A DNA stretch of 21,288 nucleotides from Rhizobium sp. Q54. Lineage in GTDB: Bacteria > Pseudomonadota > Alphaproteobacteria > Rhizobiales > Beijerinckiaceae. The DNA is taken from contig CAMDOY010000018.1 in assembly GCA_945903655.1 (NCBI GenBank), positions 1 to 21,288 on the forward strand, given 5' to 3'. Of this stretch, positions 6,964-14,755 are shown piece after piece. Made by a program: the position numbers and the translations under genes. Within the stretch, counting starts at the first letter, position 1; every line of letters starts with the position of its first letter. Under the pieces are notes generated by a model. The model was not told where the DNA came from. It searched no databases and saw only the letters and a program-made list of their open reading frames with translations.

Positions 6964-7289
6964 TGGACCAGGACGATTTCAGCAACGATTGCACGGAAAC
7001 CGCCGCCCCCATCGAGGGCGCGCTCTCCCGCGTCTTTGAAATCGTGAACCGCAAGGGCCTGCACGCCCGGGCCACCGCCAAATTCGTGCAATGCGCGGAA
7101 AGTTTCGACGCCGAGATCTTCGTCAGCCGCTGCGGCGAGACGGTGGGCGGTTCATCCATCATGGGCATTCTGACCCTGGGGGCGGGCATTGGCTCCACCA
7201 TCACCGTCTCGGCCCGGGGCGCGCAGGCGCAGGAGGCCCTCGAGGGCATTGGCGCGCTGATCGCCAATCGCTTCGGCGAAGACGAGTAG
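6960..7289 (+). CDS. ptsH: Phosphocarrier protein HPr
   Basis: The 109-residue product carries the HPr active site NRKGLHARATAKFV with phospho-His H35, and GSSIMGILTLGAG, where S66 corresponds to Ser46, the target of HPr kinase. Family members are usually 85-90 residues; the excess here is an acidic N-terminal tail of about 20 residues (MMDQDDFSND...). The ATG at 6960 overlaps the EIIA stop as ATGA; a second ATG follows at once at 6963. HPr passes phosphate from enzyme I to EIIA. Enzyme I is not in the window. Having both hprK and the kinase-target serine implies dual phosphorylation control. The gene converges on pgi with 2 bp between stop codons. Confidence 0.92.
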   Translation: MMDQDDFSNDCTETAAPIEGALSRVFEIVNRKGLHARATAKFVQCAESFDAEIFVSRCGETVGGSSIMGILTLGAGIGSTITVSARGAQAQEALEGIGALIANRFGEDE

Positions 7290-7291
7290 AC

Positions 7292-8932
7292 CTAGCCCGT
7301 CAGCCCCCGCCGCCAGCCGATGAGCCCGGCGGTGGAGCCATCGAGCCCCTCCAGTGAGGCGTTGCGCTCGCTCACGATGGGCGCCAGGCGATTGCACAAT
7401 TCCTTGCCCAGCTCCACGCCCCATTGATCGAAGGGGTTGATGTCCCAGATCACCGACTGGACGAAGACCTTGTGCTCATAGAGGGCGATCAGGCGGCCAA
7501 GCTGCCGGGGCGTGAGGGCGCGATAGAGGAAGGTGCTGGAGGGCCGGTCGCCGGGGAAGCGCTTGTGGGGCGCGAGCGCCGCCGCCGCTTCGGCCTCCAT
7601 GCCCTGCGCCAGCAAGCCAGCCTCCGCCTCTGCCAAAGAGCGCCCGCGCATCAGCGCCTCGCTCTGGGCGAAGCAATTGGCGACCAGCAGGGCGTGGTGA
7701 TGGGGATCGGCATGGGTCGGCTGCGCCGCCACCAGAAAATCCACGGGGATCACATCCGTCCCCTGATGCAGCATCTGGAAGAAGGCGTGCTGGCCATTGG
7801 TGCCCGGCTCGCCCCAGATGACGGGCGCGGTGCCCAGCGCCACCGACTCGCCCGTCCGCGTCACCGACTTGCCGTTCGACTCCATGTCGAGCTGTTGCAA
7901 ATAGGCGGGGAAGCGCCCCAGCCTCTGGTCATAGGGGATCACCGCCTGGGCCTGGCAGCCCCAGACATTGCGATACCAGACCCCCAGCAGGCCCATGAGC
8001 ACGGGGATATTGTCCTGCAAGGGCGCGTCCTGAAAATGCCGGTCTACGTCATGGCCGCCGCGCAGGAAGCTCTCGAAGCCATCGGGGCCGATGAAGATCG
8101 CCAGCGAGAGGCCGATGGAGGACCAGACCGAATAGCGCCCGCCCACCCAGTCCCACATGGCGAAGATGCGGTCGGGCTTTATGCCGAACTTCGCCACAAG
8201 ATCGAGTCGAGTCGACACCGCCGCGAAATGATCGCCCACCGCGTCCTCTCCGAGCGCCCCCGCCACCATGGCGCGCGCGGCGCTGGCGTTGGCCATGGTC
8301 TCCTGGGTGGTGAAGGTTTTCGAGCAGACGATGAAGAGCGTGCGGGCAGGATCAAGATCCATCATGGTGTCCGCGAGGTCCGCGCCATCCACATTGGCGA
8401 CGAAATGCATGCGCAGGCCCGGCTTGCCAAAGGGGCTCAGCGCCCGCGCCGCCATGGCGGGGCCAAGGTCCGAGCCGCCGATGCCGATGTTCACCACATC
8501 GGTGAAGGCCTGGCCCGTCGCGCCGCGCAGGGCGCCCTCCCGGACAGCCTTGGCGAAGGCGAAGACCCGCGCCCGCTCGGCCAGCACCTGCGCCGTCACA
8601 TCCACGCCATCCGCCTGCATGGGCGTGTCCGAGAAATTCCGCAGGGCCATGTGCAGCGCAGGCCGACCTTCCGTATTGTTGACCAGATCCCCCGCAAACA
8701 GGCGCTCGCGGGCCTCCTCTACGCCCGCTACGCGGGCCAGGGTCAGCAGATGGGCGAGGGTGGCGTCATTGGCCCGGTGCTTGGAATAATCGAAGAGGAG
8801 ATCGTCGAGCTCCACATGATAGCGCGCGAAGCGGTCGGGATCCCCCGCGAAGAAATCCGCGATCCCGTGCTGGCTGATCTCGACCCGGTGCGCCTCCAGC
8901 GCTGCCATGGCTGCGGCGACAGTCTGCGTCAT
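7292..8932 (-). CDS. pgi: Glucose-6-phosphate isomerase
   Basis: This gene encodes 546 residues, the normal length for the proteobacterial Pgi family (EC 5.3.1.9). The enzyme interconverts glucose-6-phosphate and fructose-6-phosphate in the cytoplasm. Motifs seen: VNIGIGGSDLGPAM and the phosphate-binding SKTFTTQETMANA, MESNGKSVTRTG, the His-containing FFQMLHQGTDVIP, and the C-terminal signature NPFDQWGVELGK. The ATG at 8932 has a GGGGG ribosome site five bases upstream; the frame runs 16 codons further without conserved residues. With pckA it brackets the PTS/ChvGI block by gluconeogenic steps. Its 3' end meets HPr with no visible terminator. Confidence 0.97.
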   Translation of the reverse strand: MTQTVAAAMAALEAHRVEISQHGIADFFAGDPDRFARYHVELDDLLFDYSKHRANDATLAHLLTLARVAGVEEARERLFAGDLVNNTEGRPALHMALRNFSDTPMQADGVDVTAQVLAERARVFAFAKAVREGALRGATGQAFTDVVNIGIGGSDLGPAMAARALSPFGKPGLRMHFVANVDGADLADTMMDLDPARTLFIVCSKTFTTQETMANASAARAMVAGALGEDAVGDHFAAVSTRLDLVAKFGIKPDRIFAMWDWVGGRYSVWSSIGLSLAIFIGPDGFESFLRGGHDVDRHFQDAPLQDNIPVLMGLLGVWYRNVWGCQAQAVIPYDQRLGRFPAYLQQLDMESNGKSVTRTGESVALGTAPVIWGEPGTNGQHAFFQMLHQGTDVIPVDFLVAAQPTHADPHHHALLVANCFAQSEALMRGRSLAEAEAGLLAQGMEAEAAAALAPHKRFPGDRPSSTFLYRALTPRQLGRLIALYEHKVFVQSVIWDINPFDQWGVELGKELCNRLAPIVSERNASLEGLDGSTAGLIGWRRGLTG

Positions 8933-9122
8933 GGAACCCCCAAAAGAACAATCCCGAGACCCTACCAAGGAAATAGGCAAAAAAGAGTTTCACTCGATGG
9001 GCAGCCCGTTTGGGCGTTCGTCGGCTTTACCAGTTTTGTTGCAAAGCTTAAGCTCGGCTTTCAGACGGACGGGGATGGTGATCCGGTCTGGCTGGGGTTT
9101 CATCGGACGCGGCGGTTGCATC
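8933..9122. other. Spacer between pgi and DUF3800 gene
   Basis: This 190-bp divergent spacer presumably holds the pgi promoter, though I could not place clear -35/-10 boxes. It contains a perfect 10-bp palindrome AGCTTAAGCT (9045-9054) directly after TGTTGCAAAG (9037-9046). The latter resembles the terminal sequence of IS6-family elements. The plus-strand DUF3800 frame is open through this region, but nothing upstream of 9123 looks like that family. Confidence 0.4.
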
Positions 9123-9860
9123 ATGCCGATCACTTGCCATCAGGATTACGCCTTCTTTTGCGATGAATCCGGGATCTCAACAGACAGGTTCACGGTCGTT
9201 GGCGGGCTGTCCATGCACCGTAATTCCATTGATCGCATCTTGACTAAAATGAGCGATTTTCGCTCTCAATTCAACATGACCAAGGAGCTGAAATGGACAA
9301 AGATAACCGACGCTAAAATCGAAGAATACAAGCATCTCGTCGATTATTTCTTCCTGATGAACAAGACAGGTCAATGCCAATTCCATTGCATCATTTTCGA
9401 TAATCATAAATGGCTTCATGCGAAGTATAATGGGGGTGATCGTGATGTCGGCCTTTCGAAACTCTATTATCAAGTGCTGCATCATAAATTCGGCAGACTA
9501 TGCGCCCCCCACGGAAGCCTTTTTGTCCGCGTAGACAGACGCAACAGCAGCACGAGCCTCGAAGACCTCCGGCGGATGCTGAATGCGGCCATGGCGCGGG
9601 ATCACAAAATCACCAACAATCCATGGAAAGTCATCGAACCTGAAGATTCGAAACAATGCGATATTCTGCAACTGAATGACGTGATTTTGGGCGCTGTTTG
9701 CGCTGTCAGGAATGGCAAGCATCTGCTTGAGGCCGGACGCGAATCCAAAAAAGCAATTGCGAATCATGTTTTGGAAAAAAGCGGCCTGTCGTCCTTCGAC
9801 TACGACAGCCCCAGATCGGTGACACGCTTCACGGTTTGGAACATGCAACCAAGAACATGA
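9123..9860 (+). CDS. DUF3800 domain protein
   Basis: The 245-residue product shows the DUF3800 (PF12686) pattern. An N-terminal acidic motif FFCDESG is at residues 11-17. A second acidic position is in FVRVDRR (134-140). A C-terminal block SKQCDILQLNDVILGAV (176-192) corresponds to the usual LQLAD-type motif, and the protein ends FTVWNMQP. The spaced acidic residues suit an RNase H-like nuclease fold, which I recall being proposed for this family; activity is unproven. The ATG at 9123 was chosen because DUF3800 proteins begin close before the DESG motif, though its ribosome site is weak and the frame is open to 8907. Composition differs sharply: 9241-9360 is 39% G+C by count against 68% in pgi at 8461-8520. 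This suggests horizontal acquisition. No clear partner gene is adjacent. Confidence 0.75.
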   Translation: MPITCHQDYAFFCDESGISTDRFTVVGGLSMHRNSIDRILTKMSDFRSQFNMTKELKWTKITDAKIEEYKHLVDYFFLMNKTGQCQFHCIIFDNHKWLHAKYNGGDRDVGLSKLYYQVLHHKFGRLCAPHGSLFVRVDRRNSSTSLEDLRRMLNAAMARDHKITNNPWKVIEPEDSKQCDILQLNDVILGAVCAVRNGKHLLEAGRESKKAIANHVLEKSGLSSFDYDSPRSVTRFTVWNMQPRT

Positions 9861-9964
9861 AGAAGCAGGCCCCACGTCTCTACGCCCGTGAAGGCTACGG
9901 TCCAGCCGTTCTCCTGAGTGGATCAGGATTTTCGAGACGCAGTAGCCTGCGGACTGTTATCTAG
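9857..9964 (+). CDS. Doubtful 35-codon ORF after DUF3800
   Basis: ATG at 9857 overlaps the DUF3800 stop as ATGA and opens a 35-residue frame (MKKQAPRLYAREGYGPAVLL...) ending in TAG at 9962-9964. The overlap is the spacing expected of a coupled partner. However, a terminator-like hairpin (9912-9932) lies inside it and I recognise no family. It may be chance, or the remnant of a longer gene. Confidence 0.15.
   Translation: MKKQAPRLYAREGYGPAVLLSGSGFSRRSSLRTVI
9912..9932 (+). terminator. Probable terminator of the DUF3800 gene
   Basis: TCCTGA-GTGGA-TCAGGA forms a perfect 6-bp stem with a 5-nt loop and is followed directly by TTTT (9929-9932), about 50 bp after the DUF3800 stop. The stem is short for an intrinsic terminator, so efficiency is uncertain. 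The rest of the spacer to 10122 holds no gene I can support. Confidence 0.5.
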
Positions 9965-10122
9965 CGTAATCCGGGGAAATAGTCAATTTTTGCCCCCCTT
10001 TTGCGGCTTTGTTCAGCCCATTCGGGCCAAGCAATGGCAATCTCGTCGATTACACCCTCTTTGCCCTGTTCTCCAGCCCCGCGATGGCCTAAACCCCGGG
10101 CGACCCCTCATTGGCAGGCATC

Positions 10123-11931
10123 ATGGCTCCCCCACTTCTGACGCTTCAAGGCATTGAACTCACCATCAGCGGCAAGCCCCTGCTGGAGGGGGCGGAGATT
10201 TCCGTCTCCCCCGGCGAGCGGCTGGCCCTCGTCGGCCGCAACGGCTCTGGCAAATCGACCCTTTTGCGCATTGCCGCCGCCCAGACGGAAGCGGACAAGG
10301 GCGTGCGCTTCTTCCAGCCCGACGCCACCGTCCGTTACCTGCCCCAGGAGCCCGATCTCAGCGGCTTCGCCACGGTCATGGATTACGTGGAGGCGGGCCT
10401 CGGGCCCGGCGACGAGCCCTACAAGGCCCGTTATCTGCTGGAGCAGCTGGGCCTCACCGGCGACGAGGACCCCGCGCGCCTGTCGGGCGGCGAGGCGCGC
10501 CGGGCCGCCATCGTGCGGGTGCTGGCGCCCGAGCCCGATGTGCTGCTGCTGGACGAGCCCACCAACCATCTCGATCTCCCCGCCATCGAATGGCTGGAAA
10601 AGGAGCTGTCGTCGCTCCGCTCCGCCCTCGTGATCATCAGCCATGATCGACGTTTCCTGCAAAACCTCACCAACGCCACCGTCTGGATCGACCGGGGCGC
10701 GACGCGGCGTCTCGACAAGGGCTTTGGCGAGTTCGAGGCCTGGCGCGATCAGGTGCTGGAGGAGGAAGAGCGCGACCGCCACAAGCTCGACCGGCAGATC
10801 GCCAATGAAGAACATTGGGTGCGCCACGGCGTCAGCGGACGGCGCAAGCGCAACATGGGCCGCATGGGCCGATTGGCGGAACTGCGCTCCCAGGTGCGCG
10901 AGGCCCGCAAGCTCGTGGGCGATGTGCAGATCAGCGTCTCCGAGGGGACCGTGTCGGGCAAGCTGGTCATCGAGGCCGAGCATGTCTTCAAGTCCTATGG
11001 GGAGCGGACCATCGTCGCTGATTTCAGCACGCGCATTCTGCGCGGCGACCGGGTGGGCATTGTCGGCCAGAACGGCGCGGGCAAGACCACGCTCATCTCC
11101 ATGCTCACGGGCGCTCTGGAGCCCGACAGCGGCAAGCTGAAGCTGGGCGCCAATGTGCAGATGGCGAGCCTCGACCAGAAGCGCATCGCGCTGGCCGCCG
11201 ACGAGACCCTGAAGGATGTGCTGACCGGCGGCGGCGATTTCATCGACATCAATGGCGAGCGCAAGCACGTCATCAGCTACATGAAGGACTTCCTCTTCAC
11301 CCCCGAACAGGCCCGCACGCCGGTGTCACGTCTGTCAGGAGGCGAGCGTGGACGGCTCGTGCTGGCGCGCGCCCTGTCGCTGCCCTCCAACCTGCTGGTG
11401 CTCGACGAGCCCACCAATGACCTTGATCTCGAAACGCTTGATCTGCTGCAGGAGATGATCGCCGACTATCCCGGCACGGTTCTGGTGGTCAGCCATGATC
11501 GCGATTTTCTCGATCGCGTCTCGACCTCGGTCATCGTCAGCGAAGGCGAGGGGCGCTGGATCGAATATGCCGGCGGCTATTCGGACATGGTGGCGCAACG
11601 CGGTTTCGGCGTTGGCGGCGAGGCGCCTTCGCGCAAGCAGGAACGCGAGAAAAAGCGCGCCGCCGCAGCGGTCGCCGCGCCCGCCAAGGCCAAGGGCCGA
11701 CTGTCGTTCAAGCAGAAACACGCGCTGGAGACGATCCCCCCGCGCATCGAAGCCTTCCGCGCCCAGCAGGCCCTTCTGCAGCGCAAGCTCGATGATCCCA
11801 ATTTCTACAAGAAGGACCAGTTCGCCTTCGCCAAGGCCACCACGGACTATGGGGACCTGCAGGCGAAGATCGACAAGCTCGAACAGGAATGGCTGGAGCT
11901 GGAGATGCTGCGCGAGGAGCTGGAGGGGTAG
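10123..11931 (+). CDS. uup: ABC-F family ATPase, Uup type
   Basis: The 602-residue soluble protein has two ABC ATPase domains and no membrane segment. Domain 1: Walker A GRNGSGKS (38-45), signature LSGGE (120-124), Walker B LLLDEPTNHLDL (from 141). Domain 2: GQNGAGKT (315-322), LSGGE (404-408), VLDEPTNDLDLET (from 426). A charged inter-domain linker (EEEERDRHKLDRQ...) follows domain 1. After an Ala/Lys-rich stretch there is a C-terminal helical domain, typical of Uup, ending in a coiled coil (KIDKLEQEWLELEMLREEL). ABC-F proteins act on ribosomes; Uup is also linked to precise excision of transposons. I prefer the ATG at 10123, preceded by GGCAGG, over the TTG at 10111. It converges on the GH15 gene with 3 bp between stops. 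Confidence 0.85.
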   Translation: MAPPLLTLQGIELTISGKPLLEGAEISVSPGERLALVGRNGSGKSTLLRIAAAQTEADKGVRFFQPDATVRYLPQEPDLSGFATVMDYVEAGLGPGDEPYKARYLLEQLGLTGDEDPARLSGGEARRAAIVRVLAPEPDVLLLDEPTNHLDLPAIEWLEKELSSLRSALVIISHDRRFLQNLTNATVWIDRGATRRLDKGFGEFEAWRDQVLEEEERDRHKLDRQIANEEHWVRHGVSGRRKRNMGRMGRLAELRSQVREARKLVGDVQISVSEGTVSGKLVIEAEHVFKSYGERTIVADFSTRILRGDRVGIVGQNGAGKTTLISMLTGALEPDSGKLKLGANVQMASLDQKRIALAADETLKDVLTGGGDFIDINGERKHVISYMKDFLFTPEQARTPVSRLSGGERGRLVLARALSLPSNLLVLDEPTNDLDLETLDLLQEMIADYPGTVLVVSHDRDFLDRVSTSVIVSEGEGRWIEYAGGYSDMVAQRGFGVGGEAPSRKQEREKKRAAAAVAAPAKAKGRLSFKQKHALETIPPRIEAFRAQQALLQRKLDDPNFYKKDQFAFAKATTDYGDLQAKIDKLEQEWLELEMLREELEG

Positions 11932-11934
11932 GAC

Positions 11935-13740
11935 TCAAGGGCTGCTGCTTGCTGCGGTCCGCTCCGCCGCCGGGCCCATGCCGCGCGCCAGGTTCACCGC
12001 CGTATTTATCAGCCCCACATGGCTGAAGGCCTGGGGGAAATTGCCGAGCATTTCACCCAGCTCCGGATCATATTGTTCGGCCAGCAGGCCCACATCGTTG
12101 CACAGGGCCAGCAGGCGCTCGAAGAGCGCGCAGGCCTCCTTGTGGCGGCCGGTCAGCACGAGATTGTCGGCGAGCCAGAAGCTGCAGGCCAGAAAGCGCC
12201 CTTCGCCCGGCGGCAGACCATCGGCCACCACATCGGTCTCGTAGCGCAGGGTCAGGCCATCGCGCACCAGGCGTTTCTCGATGGCGGCGATGGTGCCGAG
12301 AATGCGGGGGTCGCCCGGCGGCAGAAAGCCCACCAGCGCCATCTGCAACAGGCTCGCGTCCAGCCAGGGCTGGCCATAGACCTGCGTGAAGGCGTTCTGG
12401 GCGGGGTCCCATGCCCGCTGGCAAATTTCCGCATGGATCTCGTCGGCGATGATTCGCCATCGGGCCTGATCCTCCCGGTCGCGGTCTGATTGCGGGGCAT
12501 GGGCGAGCGCCCGGTCGAAGGCCACCCAGGCCATGACCTTGGAATGGGTGAAATGCTGGCGCCCGGCGCGCATCTCCCAGATGCCTTCATCGGGTTCGCG
12601 CCAGACCTGCGCCAGATGGTCGAGGGTGGCGCGGCGCCATTCGGCGCTGCGGGGATGGGGGGCGATGCCGCCCCTCACCGCCCGCGCCATGGCGTCGATC
12701 ACTTCGCCGCGCACATCCAGCTGCATCTGCTCGGCCGCCGCATTGCCGATGCGCACGGGCTGAGAGTCGCGAAAGCCCGCGAGCCAGGGCGCCTCCCATT
12801 CGGCGAGGCGGCGCTCGCCGCTCACCCCATACATGATCTGCATCTGCGCGGGATCGCCTGCGATGGCGCGCATCAGCCAGTCGAGCCAGGCCCCGGCTTC
12901 CTCGAAATAGCCAAGGCCCATGAAGGCCTGCAGGGTGAAGGTGGCGTCGCGCAGCCAGCAGAAGCGATAGTCCCAGTTGCGGGTTCCCCCGATCTTCTCC
13001 GGCAGGGAGGTGGTGGCGGCGGCGACCATGCCGCCGGTGGGCGCATAGGTCAGCGCCTTCAGGGTGATGAGGGAGCGCTTCACCTGCTCCGTCCAGGGCC
13101 CTACATTGGGGCAGCGGTCCGAGAAATCGCGCCAGTAGCGTTCCGTGCTCGCCAGCGCCATCAAGGCCTCCACCTTCGGCGGGCGCTCGGAGAGCGAGAC
13201 ACGATGGGTCAGCGCGAAGGGCACGCGCTCCCCCGCCTTGATGGCGAAGTCGCCCAGCGTGCGCATGTCCTGCCCATGCAGGTGGATGGGGGTTTGCAGG
13301 AAGAGGGTGTTCGGCCCCGCCACCGCCATGAGGGTCGTGGGGTCCAGATGAGTCACCCAGGGGATCGTGCGCCCGTAGTCGAAGCGGATCACCAGCTCCA
13401 CATCGAAGGTCACGCAGCCCTCGACCCCCTCCACGATGCGGATGAGATCCGCATGCTGGTCGCGCGGCGACATGAAGTCGATGACCCGCGCGGCCCCGGT
13501 CTTCGTGACGAGATCCGTGACGAGGACCAGCGTGCCCTCCCGATAGGCCCGGCTGGTCTCGATCACCTCGCGCGCGCAGATGGCCCAATGGCCATTGTCC
13601 CGGTCGCCCAGCAGGCGCGCGAAACAGGCGTCGGAATCAAAGCGGGGCAGGCAGAGCCAGTCGATGGAGCCGGAGCGATGCACGAGGGCCGCCGTCTCGC
13701 AGTCCCCGATCATGGCGTAATCGGCGATGCTCGCGTCCAA
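11935..13740 (-). CDS. Glycoside hydrolase family 15 (glucoamylase/trehalase-like)
   Basis: The 601-residue product matches bacterial GH15. An N-terminal beta-sandwich begins IADYAMIGDCETAALV and includes GSIDWLCLPRFDS. The (alpha/alpha)6 catalytic barrel has GGTRNWDYRFCWLRDA (251-266), EPDEGIWEMR with the likely acid glutamate (382-391), and LLAEQYDPELGEMLGNFPQAFSHVG with the likely base E555. No signal peptide is present, so it should be cytoplasmic. Members hydrolyse alpha-glucans or, in some actinobacterial and archaeal cases, trehalose; substrate cannot be told here. The start is a TTG at 13740: it has AAGGGAG five bases upstream and the conserved N-terminus needs it, whereas the first ATG would remove nine residues. 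It lies 61 bp after the ABC permease gene and may belong to its operon. Confidence 0.87.
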   Translation of the reverse strand: MDASIADYAMIGDCETAALVHRSGSIDWLCLPRFDSDACFARLLGDRDNGHWAICAREVIETSRAYREGTLVLVTDLVTKTGAARVIDFMSPRDQHADLIRIVEGVEGCVTFDVELVIRFDYGRTIPWVTHLDPTTLMAVAGPNTLFLQTPIHLHGQDMRTLGDFAIKAGERVPFALTHRVSLSERPPKVEALMALASTERYWRDFSDRCPNVGPWTEQVKRSLITLKALTYAPTGGMVAAATTSLPEKIGGTRNWDYRFCWLRDATFTLQAFMGLGYFEEAGAWLDWLMRAIAGDPAQMQIMYGVSGERRLAEWEAPWLAGFRDSQPVRIGNAAAEQMQLDVRGEVIDAMARAVRGGIAPHPRSAEWRRATLDHLAQVWREPDEGIWEMRAGRQHFTHSKVMAWVAFDRALAHAPQSDRDREDQARWRIIADEIHAEICQRAWDPAQNAFTQVYGQPWLDASLLQMALVGFLPPGDPRILGTIAAIEKRLVRDGLTLRYETDVVADGLPPGEGRFLACSFWLADNLVLTGRHKEACALFERLLALCNDVGLLAEQYDPELGEMLGNFPQAFSHVGLINTAVNLARGMGPAAERTAASSSP

Positions 13741-13801
13741 GCTGGCTCCCTTCGCTGTCTCCCATGAGGGAACTAGGGCGAAGGGAGGCGATGGCGAGGG
13801 T

Positions 13802-14755
13802 TCAGGCGCGCACTTCCTGCCGCTGGAACATCACATAGGCCACGGTGAAGAGGCCGATGACCGAGGCGAGCAAGCCCGTCACCTGCGGCCAGACCAGCGC
13901 CACGCTCTCGCTGAAGGGCAGGGGGCCGGAGATGGCGCCCTGCATCTGGGATTGCAGCACGAGGCCCAGCGATCGGGTCGCGGGGTTGAGGAAGGCCATG
14001 GTCGTTTCGGCGAAGAGCGTATTGGGCGAGAGCCGCGACAGGGCCTGGCCCACCTCCACCGTATAGAGCACGGACATGGGATTATAGGGATCCACTGGCG
14101 CGATGATCGGCGTGATGATCGTCACCACCATGTTCCAGAAAAAGGCGAAGAGCAGCCAGACCGCCAGCGAGGCCAGAGCCGCCGTGGCGGATGAGCGGAA
14201 CTGTACGGAAAAGAGCATGGCGAGCCCCAGCCACACGCCCCCATAGGCGATGGCCGCGATGAGGAAGGCGAATCCGCGCAGCACCTCCTCCGTGCCCGGC
14301 GGCAGGCCCAGCATGAAGATGGCGAGGCCAATCACGAAGAGCCACAGCGCCGTCAGCATGACGGCGAGGGTGGTCAGCCCCGCCATGAATTTTCCAAAGA
14401 GCAGCGCGTCCCGATAGATTGGCTGGGCCAGGATGCGGCTCATGGTCTTGCCATTGAACTCGCTGTTCACGCTGTCAAAGCCCAGCGCGATGGAGACGAT
14501 GGGGATCAGGAAGCCGAGGAAGGCCGCGAAGGAGGGCAGGGTCTCGCCCTTCGAGGTGGTGAAGATGCGCAGGAACACGAAGGGGTCTTCGCCCACGACC
14601 TCCCGCACCTCGCCGATGGTGGCGAAGACGGCGCCCGCGCCCGTCAGAAAGACGAGCAGTTCGAGCAGGCGCATGCGGGTGCTGGAGAGATTGTCCCCCA
14701 GCTCCTTCATCATCACCGTTCCAGCGCCCGCAAGGGCCGAGCCTTCACGCCGCAT
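13802..14755 (-). CDS. ABC-2 type transporter permease
   Basis: The 317-residue integral membrane protein has about six hydrophobic segments, among them LRIF...AAFLGFLIPIVSIALGF, AVMLTALWLFVIGLAIFML, FAFLIAAIAYGGVWLGLAML and the last, VTGLLASVIGLFTVAYVMF. The cytoplasmic segment DSVNSEFNGKTMSRILAQPI, followed by YRDALLFGKF, is typical of ABC-2/NosY-like permeases. It pairs with the ATPase just upstream. The ATG at 14755 overlaps the ATPase end by 11 bp; an open frame continues 16 codons upstream but lies inside the ATPase gene. ABC-2 systems usually export lipids, polysaccharides, drugs or proteins. The large periplasmic loop (about 220-290) has no recognisable domain. Cargo unknown. Confidence 0.85.
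   Translation of the reverse strand: MRREGSALAGAGTVMMKELGDNLSSTRMRLLELLVFLTGAGAVFATIGEVREVVGEDPFVFLRIFTTSKGETLPSFAAFLGFLIPIVSIALGFDSVNSEFNGKTMSRILAQPIYRDALLFGKFMAGLTTLAVMLTALWLFVIGLAIFMLGLPPGTEEVLRGFAFLIAAIAYGGVWLGLAMLFSVQFRSSATAALASLAVWLLFAFFWNMVVTIITPIIAPVDPYNPMSVLYTVEVGQALSRLSPNTLFAETTMAFLNPATRSLGLVLQSQMQGAISGPLPFSESVALVWPQVTGLLASVIGLFTVAYVMFQRQEVRA

Noticed and set aside
7424..9166. 580-codon open frame antisense to pgi
   Set aside because: Pgi on the other strand carries all family motifs; this frame is compositional and continues without a break into the spacer.
9918..10157. 79-codon open frame between the DUF3800 and ABC-F genes
   Set aside because: No ribosome site or recognisable motif, it runs over a terminator-like hairpin, and it overlaps the ABC-F start.
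10108..11268. 386-codon open frame antisense to the ABC-F gene
   Set aside because: The ABC-F protein has complete Walker and signature motifs on the plus strand; the antisense frame has none.
12490..13767. 425-codon open frame antisense to GH15
   Set aside because: Repetitive His/Gly/Pro/Arg-rich translation typical of a shadow; GH15 motifs lie on the minus strand.
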